Assembly (NCBI GenBank): GCA_047634635.1
Contig: JBLIIE010000250.1
Coordinates: 1-5,399, forward strand
Reading direction: 5' to 3'
Length of the DNA: 5,399 bases
From: Granulosicoccus sp047634635
Lineage (GTDB): Bacteria; Pseudomonadota; Gammaproteobacteria; Granulosicoccales; Granulosicoccaceae
Shown here: positions 1-5,399 of the stretch, piece after piece
Numbering within the stretch: the first letter of the stretch is position 1
How the letters are laid out: every line of letters begins with the position of its first letter
Notes under the pieces: generated by a model
The model's database searches: none
Seen by the model: the letters and a program-made list of their open reading frames with translations, nothing else
Told to the model about the DNA's origin: nothing
Made by a program: the position numbers and the translations under genes

Positions 1-27
1 CGACCAATTCACGAAATACAAGCTGTT

Positions 28-55
28 TTGTTAAAATTTTTGAACCTTGTTTGAT
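28..55 (+). promoter_or_regulatory. Weak candidate promoter upstream of the DUF1456 gene
   Basis: A TTGTTA box at 28-33 is followed after 16 bases by TTTGAT at 50-55, which matches four of six positions of a sigma-70 -10 box. The surroundings are AT-rich, unlike the GC-richer stretch just downstream. This is the best-looking promoter in the first 163 bases, which otherwise hold no gene. The match is poor enough to arise by chance, and the true promoter may lie left of the window. Confidence 0.2.
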
Positions 56-163
56 TTGATCGCCTTATCGTGGCGCCTTCCCAACCTTCTTGTTTAGAAC
101 TAACCACCTGATTTAACGGGCGCCAACCAATCCTTGCGTGGCGAGCCAACCAGTGAGAGACCA

Positions 164-640
164 GTGGATACCAACGATTACACCCGAAGAATTCGTTACG
201 CGCTGAAAATTGATGATGCTGATGCGATGCGATTGATTAAGCTCGGAGGAGACTCTGCCACTCTGGAAGAGGTTCGTGGTTGGCGGATGAAAGAAGGTGG
301 TGACGAATATTTGCCTTGCCCTGAGCCGATGCTTTTAGCGTTTCTCAACGGCTTGGTTATTGACCATCGGGGCCCTCCGCCAAATTCCCCATACAGAAAA
401 CCGAAAAGTGCAGAACGGTTCGATAACAATACCGTTCTGAAACAGTTGCGTATAGCTCTGTCTTTGCGAACTGATGACGTACACGACTATATTCAGGCAG
501 GCGGAGGGCGCCTCGGGAAGACAGAGGTCGGTGCCTTTTTTCGCAATAGCGACGCTAGAAATTATCGAAGATGCGGGGACCAAGTTATGCGTTGGTTTCT
601 TGCAGGTTTGACGAGTAGCAGAGATACTGGAGAAAGTTAG
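164..640 (+). CDS. yehS: DUF1456 family protein (YehS homologue), two tandem repeats
   Basis: A small, probably cytoplasmic protein of 158 residues made of two tandem DUF1456 domains, the architecture of Escherichia coli YehS (about 156 residues). No biochemical function is established for the family. Repeat 1 starts at RIRYALKIDD and ends near FLNGLVIDHRG; repeat 2 starts at QLRIALSLRTDD and ends near CGDQVMRWFLAGL. The halves align with each other: an (R/I)xAL start, a (K/A)GG turn, a central EV, a Cys and a final FLxGL. The GTG at 164 is chosen because MDTNDYTRRIRYAL then lines up without gaps with the YehS N-terminus (recalled as MLSNDILRSVRYML). A TTG at 134 in the same frame would add ten residues outside the domain and has no ribosome-binding site. 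The Shine-Dalgarno for the GTG is also weak (GTGAG at 153-157). There is no signal peptide or membrane segment. Family assignment is secure; the start is less so. Confidence 0.9.
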   Translation: MDTNDYTRRIRYALKIDDADAMRLIKLGGDSATLEEVRGWRMKEGGDEYLPCPEPMLLAFLNGLVIDHRGPPPNSPYRKPKSAERFDNNTVLKQLRIALSLRTDDVHDYIQAGGGRLGKTEVGAFFRNSDARNYRRCGDQVMRWFLAGLTSSRDTGES

Positions 641-662
641 AGCTATGACCTGAACGTATTTT

Positions 663-687
663 TGTTACATTGTACCGCGGAGTCCGC
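663..687 (+). promoter_or_regulatory. Possible extended -10 element with an operator-like palindrome
   Basis: TG at 663-664, one base, then TACATT at 666-671 resembles an extended -10 promoter element, although no good -35 box precedes it. A perfect interrupted palindrome, GCGGA-G-TCCGC, sits at 677-687, where transcription would start. This would give the TAXI gene a leader of about 150 bases. A palindrome over a start site is a common position for a repressor, but both motifs are short and no regulator is encoded nearby. Confidence 0.22.
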
Positions 688-700
688 TTGGCTTCCAGAC

Positions 701-718
701 GGTTGGCTGAATCCAACC
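701..718 (+). repeat. Small inverted repeat in the leader of the TAXI gene
   Basis: GGTTGG at 701-706 and CCAACC at 713-718 form a perfect 6-bp stem with a 6-base loop. No T-run follows, so it is not a convincing terminator for the DUF1456 gene. It could be a protein-binding site or a leader hairpin, or chance. Confidence 0.3.
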
Positions 719-828
719 TCTAGTTTCGACTGGGCAGTGGGCACTCAAGAGATCGATCGTCGTACGGACAGAATTGTTCGAATCGCTCACTTTTATCAAT
801 CAGTGATGTTTAAAAAACAGGATCTTTT

Positions 829-1794
829 ATGAAAATACGTTACGCAATGACCGGAGGCCTGTTGGCTGCCGGACTACTTGCTGGTGCGGCTCAGGCGCAG
901 CAGCAGTTTATTTCCATTGGTACTGGTGGTGTTACAGGCGTTTATTACCCAACTGGCGGAGCTATCTGTCGTTTGGTCAATAAGGGACGTAAGACTCACG
1001 GAATTCGCTGCTCTGCAGAATCCACCGGTGGATCGGTATACAACATCAACACTGTACGTGCGGGTGAGCTCGAGTTTGGTGTTGCTCAATCTGATTGGCA
1101 GTTCCATTCCTACAACGGCACATCCAAGTTTGCTGATCAGGGCCCATTCAAAAATCTTCGATCTGTTTTTTCAGTGCATGCCGAGCCTTTCACCGTACTG
1201 GCACGAAGTGGCAATGACGTAACCTCTTTTGAAGACCTGAAAGGCAAGCGCGTTAATGTCGGTAATCCAGGTTCTGGCCAGCGAGCCACTACTGAAGTGG
1301 TTATGGAAGCTTACGGCATGACTATGGATGACTTTTCAATCGCGTCAGAGCTGAAAGGTTCTGAAATGGCTCAAGCCATGTGTGATGACAAGATCGATGT
1401 ATTGGTATACACCATTGGTCACCCAGCAGCTGCGATCACAGAAGTTACTAACACATGTGATGTGGACTTCGTTGACGTTAAAGGCGCTGAAATCGACAAT
1501 TTGATTAAAGAAAACCCTTACTACAGAACAGCGGCTATTCCCGCTGGCATGTACAAGAACCAGGACGCTGAAGCACACACTTTCGGTGTTGGTGCAACGT
1601 TTGTCTCCTCTGCAGATGTGTCAGATGAATCTGTGTATGTTGTTGTTAAAGCGGTATTTGATAACTTCGCAGACTTCAAGAAACTGCATCCAGCATTCGC
1701 AAATCTGAAGGAAGAAGAAATGATTTCTGATGGTTTGTCTGCTCCTTTACATGATGGCGCGGTTAAGTACTACAAAGAACGTGGCTGGATGTAA
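829..1794 (+). CDS. TAXI family TRAP transporter solute-binding subunit
   Basis: Periplasmic binding protein of 321 residues for a TRAP transporter of the TAXI (TRAP-associated extracytoplasmic immunogenic) family. A Sec signal peptide spans residues 1-23: basic start MKIR, hydrophobic core and cleavage site AQA before QQQ. Family hallmarks follow in order: IGTGGVTGVYYPTGGAICR (30-48), the STGG segment with NxxxVRAGELEFGVAQSD (65-89), GKRVNVGNPGSGQRATTE (139-156), YTIGHPAAAI (194-203), YYRTAAIPAGMY (231-242) and a C-terminal LHDGAVKYYKERGW. Four cysteines in the mature chain (47, 61, 184, 210) could form two disulfides, 47-61 and 184-210. The start is supported by CAGGA at 818-822, six bases upstream. 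Two stop codons in a row (TAA TAG) end the gene. TAXI proteins are paired with fused permeases, and one is encoded next. Characterised relatives bind glutamate, glutamine or related dicarboxylates; the ligand here cannot be assigned. Confidence 0.96.
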   Translation: MKIRYAMTGGLLAAGLLAGAAQAQQQFISIGTGGVTGVYYPTGGAICRLVNKGRKTHGIRCSAESTGGSVYNINTVRAGELEFGVAQSDWQFHSYNGTSKFADQGPFKNLRSVFSVHAEPFTVLARSGNDVTSFEDLKGKRVNVGNPGSGQRATTEVVMEAYGMTMDDFSIASELKGSEMAQAMCDDKIDVLVYTIGHPAAAITEVTNTCDVDFVDVKGAEIDNLIKENPYYRTAAIPAGMYKNQDAEAHTFGVGATFVSSADVSDESVYVVVKAVFDNFADFKKLHPAFANLKEEEMISDGLSAPLHDGAVKYYKERGWM

Positions 1795-1837
1795 TAGGGT
1801 GTATTCGGGCTCGCATTATTCATGTTGAATTGGCTTA

Positions 1838-1861
1838 GTACAGGATGACGTGCTCCTGTAC
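1838..1861 (+). repeat. First intercistronic hairpin (7-8 bp stem)
   Basis: GTACAGGA at 1838-1845 and TCCTGTAC at 1854-1861 are exact reverse complements, with an 8-base loop between them. This is the first of three inverted repeats in a row between the binding-protein and permease genes. It has no T-tract, so it is more likely an RNA-stabilising structure protecting the 3' end of the upstream message than a terminator. Confidence 0.6.
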
Positions 1862-1875
1862 CAGGTAGTACCTGG
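1861..1875 (+). repeat. Second intercistronic palindrome CCAGGTA-G-TACCTGG
   Basis: A perfect 15-base palindrome, 7-base arms around a single central G. As RNA it would fold as a 5-bp CCAGG/CCTGG stem with a 5-base loop. Its first base is the last base of hairpin one, and its last base is the first base of the terminator stem, so the three structures are packed end to end. It could also be a DNA-level protein-binding site, since its symmetry is better suited to a dimer than to a hairpin. Confidence 0.55.
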
Positions 1876-1911
1876 CGGCCAGCTCTACTGCAGAGCTGGC
1901 CGCAACTTTTT
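1875..1911 (+). terminator. Strong rho-independent terminator between TAXI and permease genes
   Basis: GCGGCCAGCTCT at 1875-1886 and AGAGCTGGCCGC at 1892-1903 form a perfect 12-bp GC-rich stem with a 5-base loop. It is followed by AAC and five T residues (1907-1911). This is a textbook intrinsic terminator lying inside a two-gene transport unit. It should stop most transcripts after the binding-protein gene and let only some read through into the permease gene, unless the permease has its own promoter; none is obvious in the 43 bases that remain. Confidence 0.9.
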
Positions 1912-1940
1912 GTAAAGCAACACAATCGAGTGTTAGCAGC

Positions 1941-1947
1941 CAGGAGA
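1941..1947 (+). promoter_or_regulatory. Ribosome-binding site fixing the GTG start of the permease
   Basis: CAGGAGA is a good Shine-Dalgarno match, 7 bases before the GTG at 1955. It supports this GTG as the true start over later in-frame candidates, and it shows that the permease is translated independently rather than by coupling to the upstream gene. Confidence 0.75.
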
Positions 1948-1954
1948 CTCGCCC

Positions 1955-4609
1955 GTGAGTGCCAAATCCTCATCCACACAACCGTCGTCTGAATCTTCAG
2001 ACCTGGAAGCGTTTACATCGATAGATACCGGAGGGCGAGCTCCTGTCGGTGGTATTGGTTTTTTCATTGGCTTTGTGGCGTTTACCTGGAGTGCATTCCA
2101 GTTGTATGTGTCTTCTGCGCTACCGTTCTGGATAGCCGAGAACCTTGACATCAATCTGATTTTCAACGGCAGTGAAGTCAGAGTAATCCATCTTGCTTTC
2201 GCCATGGCGTTGGCTTGTCTGTCTTATCCGCTGTTTAAGAGTAGCTCCAAATCGCGTGTGCCTGCCTACGATTGGGCGTTGGCAGTGGCCAGTATCATGT
2301 GCTGTCTCTATTTGATTGTCTTCAAAGACGATATCGCCAACCGCGCTGGCCTGCCTACTATTGGCGACTTGATGGCTTCAGCCTTTGGTTTGATATTGCT
2401 AGCGTTAGCCGTGTTCAGATCGCTAGGACTTCCCATGCTGATTGTCGCTGGTGTATTTGTTCTCTACGTGTTTTTTGGCGATGCCCAGGTTCTGCCTGAT
2501 GTTGTTCAGTGGAAAGGTGCCTCTTTTGGCAAAGCGATGTGGCACTACTGGATGCAGACCGAAGGTGTTTTTGGTGTCGCTCTAGGTGTTGCCTCTTCCA
2601 TGATCTTTCTGTTCGTCTTGTTTGGTGCCTTACTTGAGCGGGCCGGAGCAGGAAATTATTTTATTCAATTAGCGTTCGGCTCCCTGGGCCATTTTCGAGG
2701 TGGGCCCGCGAAGGCTGCTGTTGTTGCATCCGCTTTAAGTGGTATCTACTCAGGTTCGTCCATTGCCAATGTAGTTACAACGGGTACGTTCACAATACCG
2801 CTAATGAAGCGCACTGGGTTTTCTGCAGAAAAAGCGGGTGCCGTTGAAGTTGCATCATCGACTAACGGGCAATTAACACCTCCTGTGATGGGAGCTGCTG
2901 CGTTTCTCATTGCAGAATTCACCGGAATATCTTATCCGGAAGTTATCAAGCATGCGTTATTGCCAGCACTTATTTCCTACATAGCCTTAGTCTATATCGT
3001 TCATCTAGAAGCGTTAAAACTGGATCTGGTTGGCCTGGAAAAACCACCTTCACATATCACCGGAATGCAGAAAATCATTGGGTTTTTGTTTGGTTTTCTG
3101 GCTTTTGTTGCATTGGGTGGCATTGTCTATTACGGACTAGGATGGATTAGCACCGCCTTTCCAGGTATGACGTTCTGGGCGGCAGCGGGCATTTTTCTTC
3201 TAGCGTACGCCATTCTCATTACCATAAGTGCCAGACGTGATGATTTAAAAATGGATGACCCCAATGCGCCGCTACTGGTTCTTCCAAGACCAGGTGAAGT
3301 GGCAATGACAGGGTTGTACTACTTGCTGCCCATCATCGTCCTGTTGTGGTGCATCCTCATTCAGCGCCTGTCACCTTCGCTGTCTGCATTCTGGGCATCC
3401 ATGGGAATGATATTCATCGTCGTGACTCAGCATCCGCTTAAAGCGATCATTCGTGGTGGTGCAGCGTCTAACGAAGATTTAGGTGCAGCTCTTAAACGTG
3501 GCATACAGGATTTTGGCGAAGGTATGGTTGGCGGTGCTAGAAGTATGGTGCCCATCGGTGTGGCTACCGGTGTAGCCGGCATCATCATCGGTACTGTATC
3601 CCTCACTGGTGCGCATCAGATAGTAGGGGAGTTTGTCGAATTTCTGTCAGGTGGAAGTTTGATCCTTATGTTGTTCCTGGTAGCCATAATGAGTTTGCTA
3701 TTAGGCATGGGCTTACCGACGACTGCTAACTACATCGTGGTGTCCTCATTAATGGCACCGGTGATTGTGTCAGTAGGGGCTCAGCAAGGGTTAGTCGTGC
3801 CGCTAGTGGCTGTACATATGTTTGTGTTCTATTTTGGCATCCTCGCTGATGATACGCCGCCGGTGGGTCTTGCCGCCTTTGCCGCAAGTGCGATTTCTGG
3901 TGGTGATCCCATTAAGACGGGTATCCAGGGTTTTGCCTACGACATTCGGACAGCGTTACTGCCTTTCTTATTTATTTTTAATACAGAACTTCTGTTGATT
4001 GACGTGACCCTCGCTAAGGCTATTTTTGTATTTATCGTTGGGGTCATAGCCATGATGCTGTTTGCAGCAGGCACCCAGGGCTATTTCATGGCCAAGAGTA
4101 GGATATGGGAATCAGCGCTGCTTATGCTGGTGGCGTTCACGCTGTTCAGGCCGGGGTACTGGCTTGATCAGGTGCAACCACCTTACGAAATAATGTCTGG
4201 AAGTGAGCTCATTCAAGCCGCCGAGAACTATCCTGTTGGTGAGCTTTTACGACTTCGCGTTGTCGGTCCGGATTTCGACTACCCGGATAAAATGTCACAG
4301 CTAACTTTGCTTGCGGACCTGGGTGCAGCTGGCGATGGTGAGACACGTCTCGAACAAGCAGGCCTCACAGTGATTATGGATGACGAGGGTGCCGCCTTGG
4401 ATGAGCCGTTTGCTGGAACAGCGTTCTTTCAGACGTTGCAAATGTTTGATTTCTATGATGACCCGCTAGTGCGAATCGATCAGGTTCAGATACCGGCGGA
4501 GCGCGTGGCCAAGGAAGTATTCTATATTCCTGCTTTGCTGTTGCTTGGAATCGTAGTACTACTACAACGACGGCGTCAGACAAAGCCTGCTTTCTTCGGA
4601 AAATTCTAG
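1955..4609 (+). CDS. TRAP transporter fused permease (DctQ-like/DctM) with C-terminal DUF3394 domain
   Basis: Inner-membrane permease of 884 residues belonging to the 4TM/12TM fused TRAP family that works with TAXI binding proteins. A polar, Ser-rich cytoplasmic start (1-30) leads to a DctQ-like part with hydrophobic segments near 32-54, 76-94, 105-123, 139-155 and 159-174. The DctM part begins near 204. Its two inverted halves carry the expected re-entrant hairpin and ion-site motifs: SGSSIANVVTTGTF (266-279) with STNGQLTPPVMGAAAF (302-317), and GMGLPTTANYIVVSS (584-598) with GILADDTPPVGLAAFAASA (628-646). The C-terminus (about 685-884) fits DUF3394: two hydrophobic segments, a soluble acidic stretch (about 735-853), the motif KEVFYIPALLLL (853-864) and a basic QRRRQTK end. 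The basic tail suggests a cytoplasmic C-terminus and a periplasmic acidic stretch. By analogy, transport is driven by an ion gradient, typically Na+, with substrate delivered by the TAXI protein. The frame is intact and near the upper end of family length because of DUF3394. Confidence 0.96.
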   Translation: MSAKSSSTQPSSESSDLEAFTSIDTGGRAPVGGIGFFIGFVAFTWSAFQLYVSSALPFWIAENLDINLIFNGSEVRVIHLAFAMALACLSYPLFKSSSKSRVPAYDWALAVASIMCCLYLIVFKDDIANRAGLPTIGDLMASAFGLILLALAVFRSLGLPMLIVAGVFVLYVFFGDAQVLPDVVQWKGASFGKAMWHYWMQTEGVFGVALGVASSMIFLFVLFGALLERAGAGNYFIQLAFGSLGHFRGGPAKAAVVASALSGIYSGSSIANVVTTGTFTIPLMKRTGFSAEKAGAVEVASSTNGQLTPPVMGAAAFLIAEFTGISYPEVIKHALLPALISYIALVYIVHLEALKLDLVGLEKPPSHITGMQKIIGFLFGFLAFVALGGIVYYGLGWISTAFPGMTFWAAAGIFLLAYAILITISARRDDLKMDDPNAPLLVLPRPGEVAMTGLYYLLPIIVLLWCILIQRLSPSLSAFWASMGMIFIVVTQHPLKAIIRGGAASNEDLGAALKRGIQDFGEGMVGGARSMVPIGVATGVAGIIIGTVSLTGAHQIVGEFVEFLSGGSLILMLFLVAIMSLLLGMGLPTTANYIVVSSLMAPVIVSVGAQQGLVVPLVAVHMFVFYFGILADDTPPVGLAAFAASAISGGDPIKTGIQGFAYDIRTALLPFLFIFNTELLLIDVTLAKAIFVFIVGVIAMMLFAAGTQGYFMAKSRIWESALLMLVAFTLFRPGYWLDQVQPPYEIMSGSELIQAAENYPVGELLRLRVVGPDFDYPDKMSQLTLLADLGAAGDGETRLEQAGLTVIMDDEGAALDEPFAGTAFFQTLQMFDFYDDPLVRIDQVQIPAERVAKEVFYIPALLLLGIVVLLQRRRQTKPAFFGKF

Positions 4610-4626
4610 ACTCCGACCTAACCAAA

Positions 4627-4679
4627 ACGACAATGTCCTGATTCGTTCATCCGGGTGTTGTCGTGTATTTTCTTCTATT
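4627..4679 (+). terminator. Probable imperfect rho-independent terminator after the permease gene
   Basis: ACGACAA at 4627-4633 pairs exactly with TTGTCGT at 4658-4664. The stem continues inward through three G-U pairs and two C-G pairs (4634-4638 with 4653-4657), then past one mismatch through GAT/ATC pairing to a 6-base loop. A T-rich but interrupted tract (4666-4679) follows. The stem is long but has many weak pairs, so it is less certain than the terminator at 1875-1911. It would close the transporter unit and separate it from the isomerase gene. Confidence 0.5.
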
Positions 4680-4711
4680 AGCACTTTCTCCTCGTAGCGC
4701 TGCAGAAAAAT

Positions 4712-5224
4712 ATGTCTGAAGACGACCTCATCATTGACGACAATCGTGTCGTGTCAATACATTATCAACTCACTAACGGTTTTGGTGAGCTTATAGATAG
4801 TTCGCAAGGGGACCTGCCTCTTGTTTATATGCATAACACCAATGTATTGCTGGTCAGTCTCGAAAGAGAGCTAACCGGTAAACAGGCTGGGGAACACATC
4901 GCGGTCACAATATACCCGGAGGATGCTTATGGGTATCCGGATGAGGAGTTAATTGCGGAATGGCCAAGAGAATCCATTGAGAAGAGTCAGGAATTGATCC
5001 TGGGTATGCGTTTTAAGGCTGTGGCGAAAAATGGCGAAAACCAACTTGTTACGTTGACTGAAATTCGTGAGGAGACGGTCATACTTGACGCCAACCATCC
5101 ATTGGCGGGTCAGGTGCTAACATTTACGGTAGCTATAGTCAGTGTTCGCGAACCCACGGCTGAAGAGATTGCGCAAGGGTTTGCTGAATCAACGCAATCT
5201 AAAACTGTGAAGGGTAGTAACTGA
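4712..5224 (+). CDS. SlyD-like FKBP-type peptidyl-prolyl cis-trans isomerase, no metal-binding tail
   Basis: A 170-residue cytoplasmic protein of the SlyD branch of FKBPs, which are proline isomerases with chaperone activity. The FKBP half is split by an inserted chaperone (IF) domain. Visible parts: strand VVSIHYQL (13-20), DG-like turn and LIDSS (27-31), acidic AYGYPDEEL (72-80), the IF insert (about 82-128, with LILGMRFKA at 95-103), then DANHPLAGQVLTFTVAIVSVRE (126-147) and TAEEIAQG (149-156), all closely SlyD-like. The His/Cys-rich nickel-binding tail of E. coli SlyD is absent; the chain ends in a short polar KTVKGSN. Where SlyD has YLHGHGSLISGLE, this protein has YMHNTNVLLVSLE (39-51), so three glycines of this conserved loop are replaced. 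Proline isomerase activity may therefore be altered while the chaperone domain remains. ATG is the only sensible start, because no ATG, GTG or TTG lies in frame just upstream; no clear Shine-Dalgarno precedes it. Confidence 0.9.
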   Translation: MSEDDLIIDDNRVVSIHYQLTNGFGELIDSSQGDLPLVYMHNTNVLLVSLERELTGKQAGEHIAVTIYPEDAYGYPDEELIAEWPRESIEKSQELILGMRFKAVAKNGENQLVTLTEIREETVILDANHPLAGQVLTFTVAIVSVREPTAEEIAQGFAESTQSKTVKGSN

Positions 5225-5235
5225 TAACAGAGTTA

Positions 5236-5254
5236 TTCAAGATGCTTTCTTGAA
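5236..5254. repeat. Inverted repeat at the convergent gene ends
   Basis: TTCAAGA at 5236-5242 and TCTTGAA at 5248-5254 are exact reverse complements around a 5-base centre. A second small one, ATAAC-AGA-GTTAT, sits at 5224-5236. Together they lie just after the isomerase stop and over the stop of the possible minus-strand gene, a position typical of a shared bidirectional terminator. Neither strand shows a good T-run, so intrinsic termination is doubtful. Confidence 0.35.
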
Positions 5255-5399
5255 CGCGTTGATTGACGTTACGTCTGCGATATTGGTATTGGCTGTGATG
5301 TCGGCAATGGTGTCATTGGAAGCAGTTAATGCCCTTAAAGGTAAGTCATCAATAAGTTGATCCAACGGCGTGGGCATCTTTAACCCATAGCCTTGTGCA
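5237..5399 (-). CDS. Possible 3' end of a convergent gene, product unknown (partial)
   Basis: On the minus strand one frame is open from the right edge to a TGA at 5237-5239, giving 53 residues that end in NAFKKAS. The other two minus frames contain stops soon after the edge (within the first 17 codons). The peptide is hydrophilic, begins AQGYGLKMPTPLDQLIDD and has an I/T/N/D-rich stretch near the end (TIADITANTNIADVTSI); I recognise no family. It would be convergent with the isomerase gene, with only 12 bases between the stops. A plus-strand frame of similar length (5211-5360) also exists, so openness alone is weak evidence. The call rests mainly on the frame reaching the edge and on its protein-like composition. 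Confidence 0.42.
   Translation of the reverse strand, partial: AQGYGLKMPTPLDQLIDDLPLRALTASNDTIADITANTNIADVTSINAFKKAS

Noticed and set aside
641..680. Possible terminator directly after the DUF1456 gene, with a TTTTT run at 659-663
   Set aside because: No stable stem precedes the T-run; the sequence between the stop and the Ts does not fold into a convincing hairpin.
774..799. TTGTTC and TATCAA as a sigma-70 promoter just before the TAXI gene
   Set aside because: The boxes are only 14 bases apart, too close for a normal promoter, and the -10 match is poor.
878..1222. A plus-strand frame of 114 codons inside the TAXI gene
   Set aside because: It lies wholly within a gene with clear family motifs in another frame, has no ribosome-binding site, and its product resembles no known protein. 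It is a shadow frame.
1933..2205. A minus-strand frame of 90 codons over the permease start
   Set aside because: It is antisense to a well supported start and signal-free N-terminus, with no motif of its own; open by chance.
1955..4609. The permease as a new or unusual fusion protein
   Set aside because: Fusion of the DctQ-like and DctM parts is the normal form for TAXI-linked TRAP systems, and DUF3394 is a known C-terminal addition, so the architecture is not novel.
4655..4681. Promoter for the isomerase gene (GTGTTG or TTGTCG with TATTAG)
   Set aside because: Spacings of 12-15 bases and weak boxes; the sequence is better explained as the 3' arm and T-rich tail of a terminator.
1..5399. 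CRISPR array, insertion sequence, attachment site, tRNA or riboswitch
   Set aside because: No regularly spaced direct repeats, transposase or integrase motifs, terminal inverted repeats, cloverleaf or recognisable riboswitch core were seen on either strand. All short repeats found are local hairpins.

Overview
The window looks like an ordinary chromosomal stretch from a gammaproteobacterium, probably a marine or other heterotrophic one. This is inferred from the mix of genes: a YehS-family DUF1456 protein, a TAXI-type TRAP transporter with a DUF3394-bearing fused permease, and a SlyD-like FKBP. Base composition is close to balanced by eye. No mobile element, CRISPR array, tRNA or rRNA was seen.

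Layout from left to right. Positions 1-163 are a non-coding leader with only weak promoter-like sequence. Positions 164-640 (+) encode a two-repeat DUF1456 protein (YehS family). Positions 641-828 are a 188-base intergenic leader with a possible extended -10 element, a short perfect palindrome and a small hairpin. Positions 829-1794 (+) encode a secreted TAXI-family solute-binding protein. Positions 1795-1954 hold three abutting inverted repeats, the last of which is a strong intrinsic terminator. Positions 1955-4609 (+) encode the fused small-plus-large TRAP permease (DctQ-like and DctM domains) with a C-terminal DUF3394 domain. Positions 4610-4711 contain a probable imperfect terminator. Positions 4712-5224 (+) encode a SlyD-like peptidyl-prolyl isomerase with no metal-binding tail and an altered FKBP-loop motif. 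From 5237 to the right edge, a minus-strand frame stays open and may be the C-terminal end of a convergent gene.

The core of the window is one two-gene transporter unit. The periplasmic TAXI protein captures a small organic anion, and the fused permease imports it with a cation gradient, probably Na+. The hairpin cluster and terminator between the two genes would give many copies of binding-protein message per copy of permease message, which suits the excess of binding protein such systems need. The substrate cannot be read from the sequence; characterised TAXI proteins bind glutamate, glutamine or related dicarboxylates. The flanking genes have no evident functional link to transport.

I do not see a clearly new biological system. 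The most useful points are the hairpin/terminator array inside the transporter operon, the glycine-depleted SlyD-like protein, the predicted periplasmic DUF3394 domain, and a corrected start for the DUF1456 gene.
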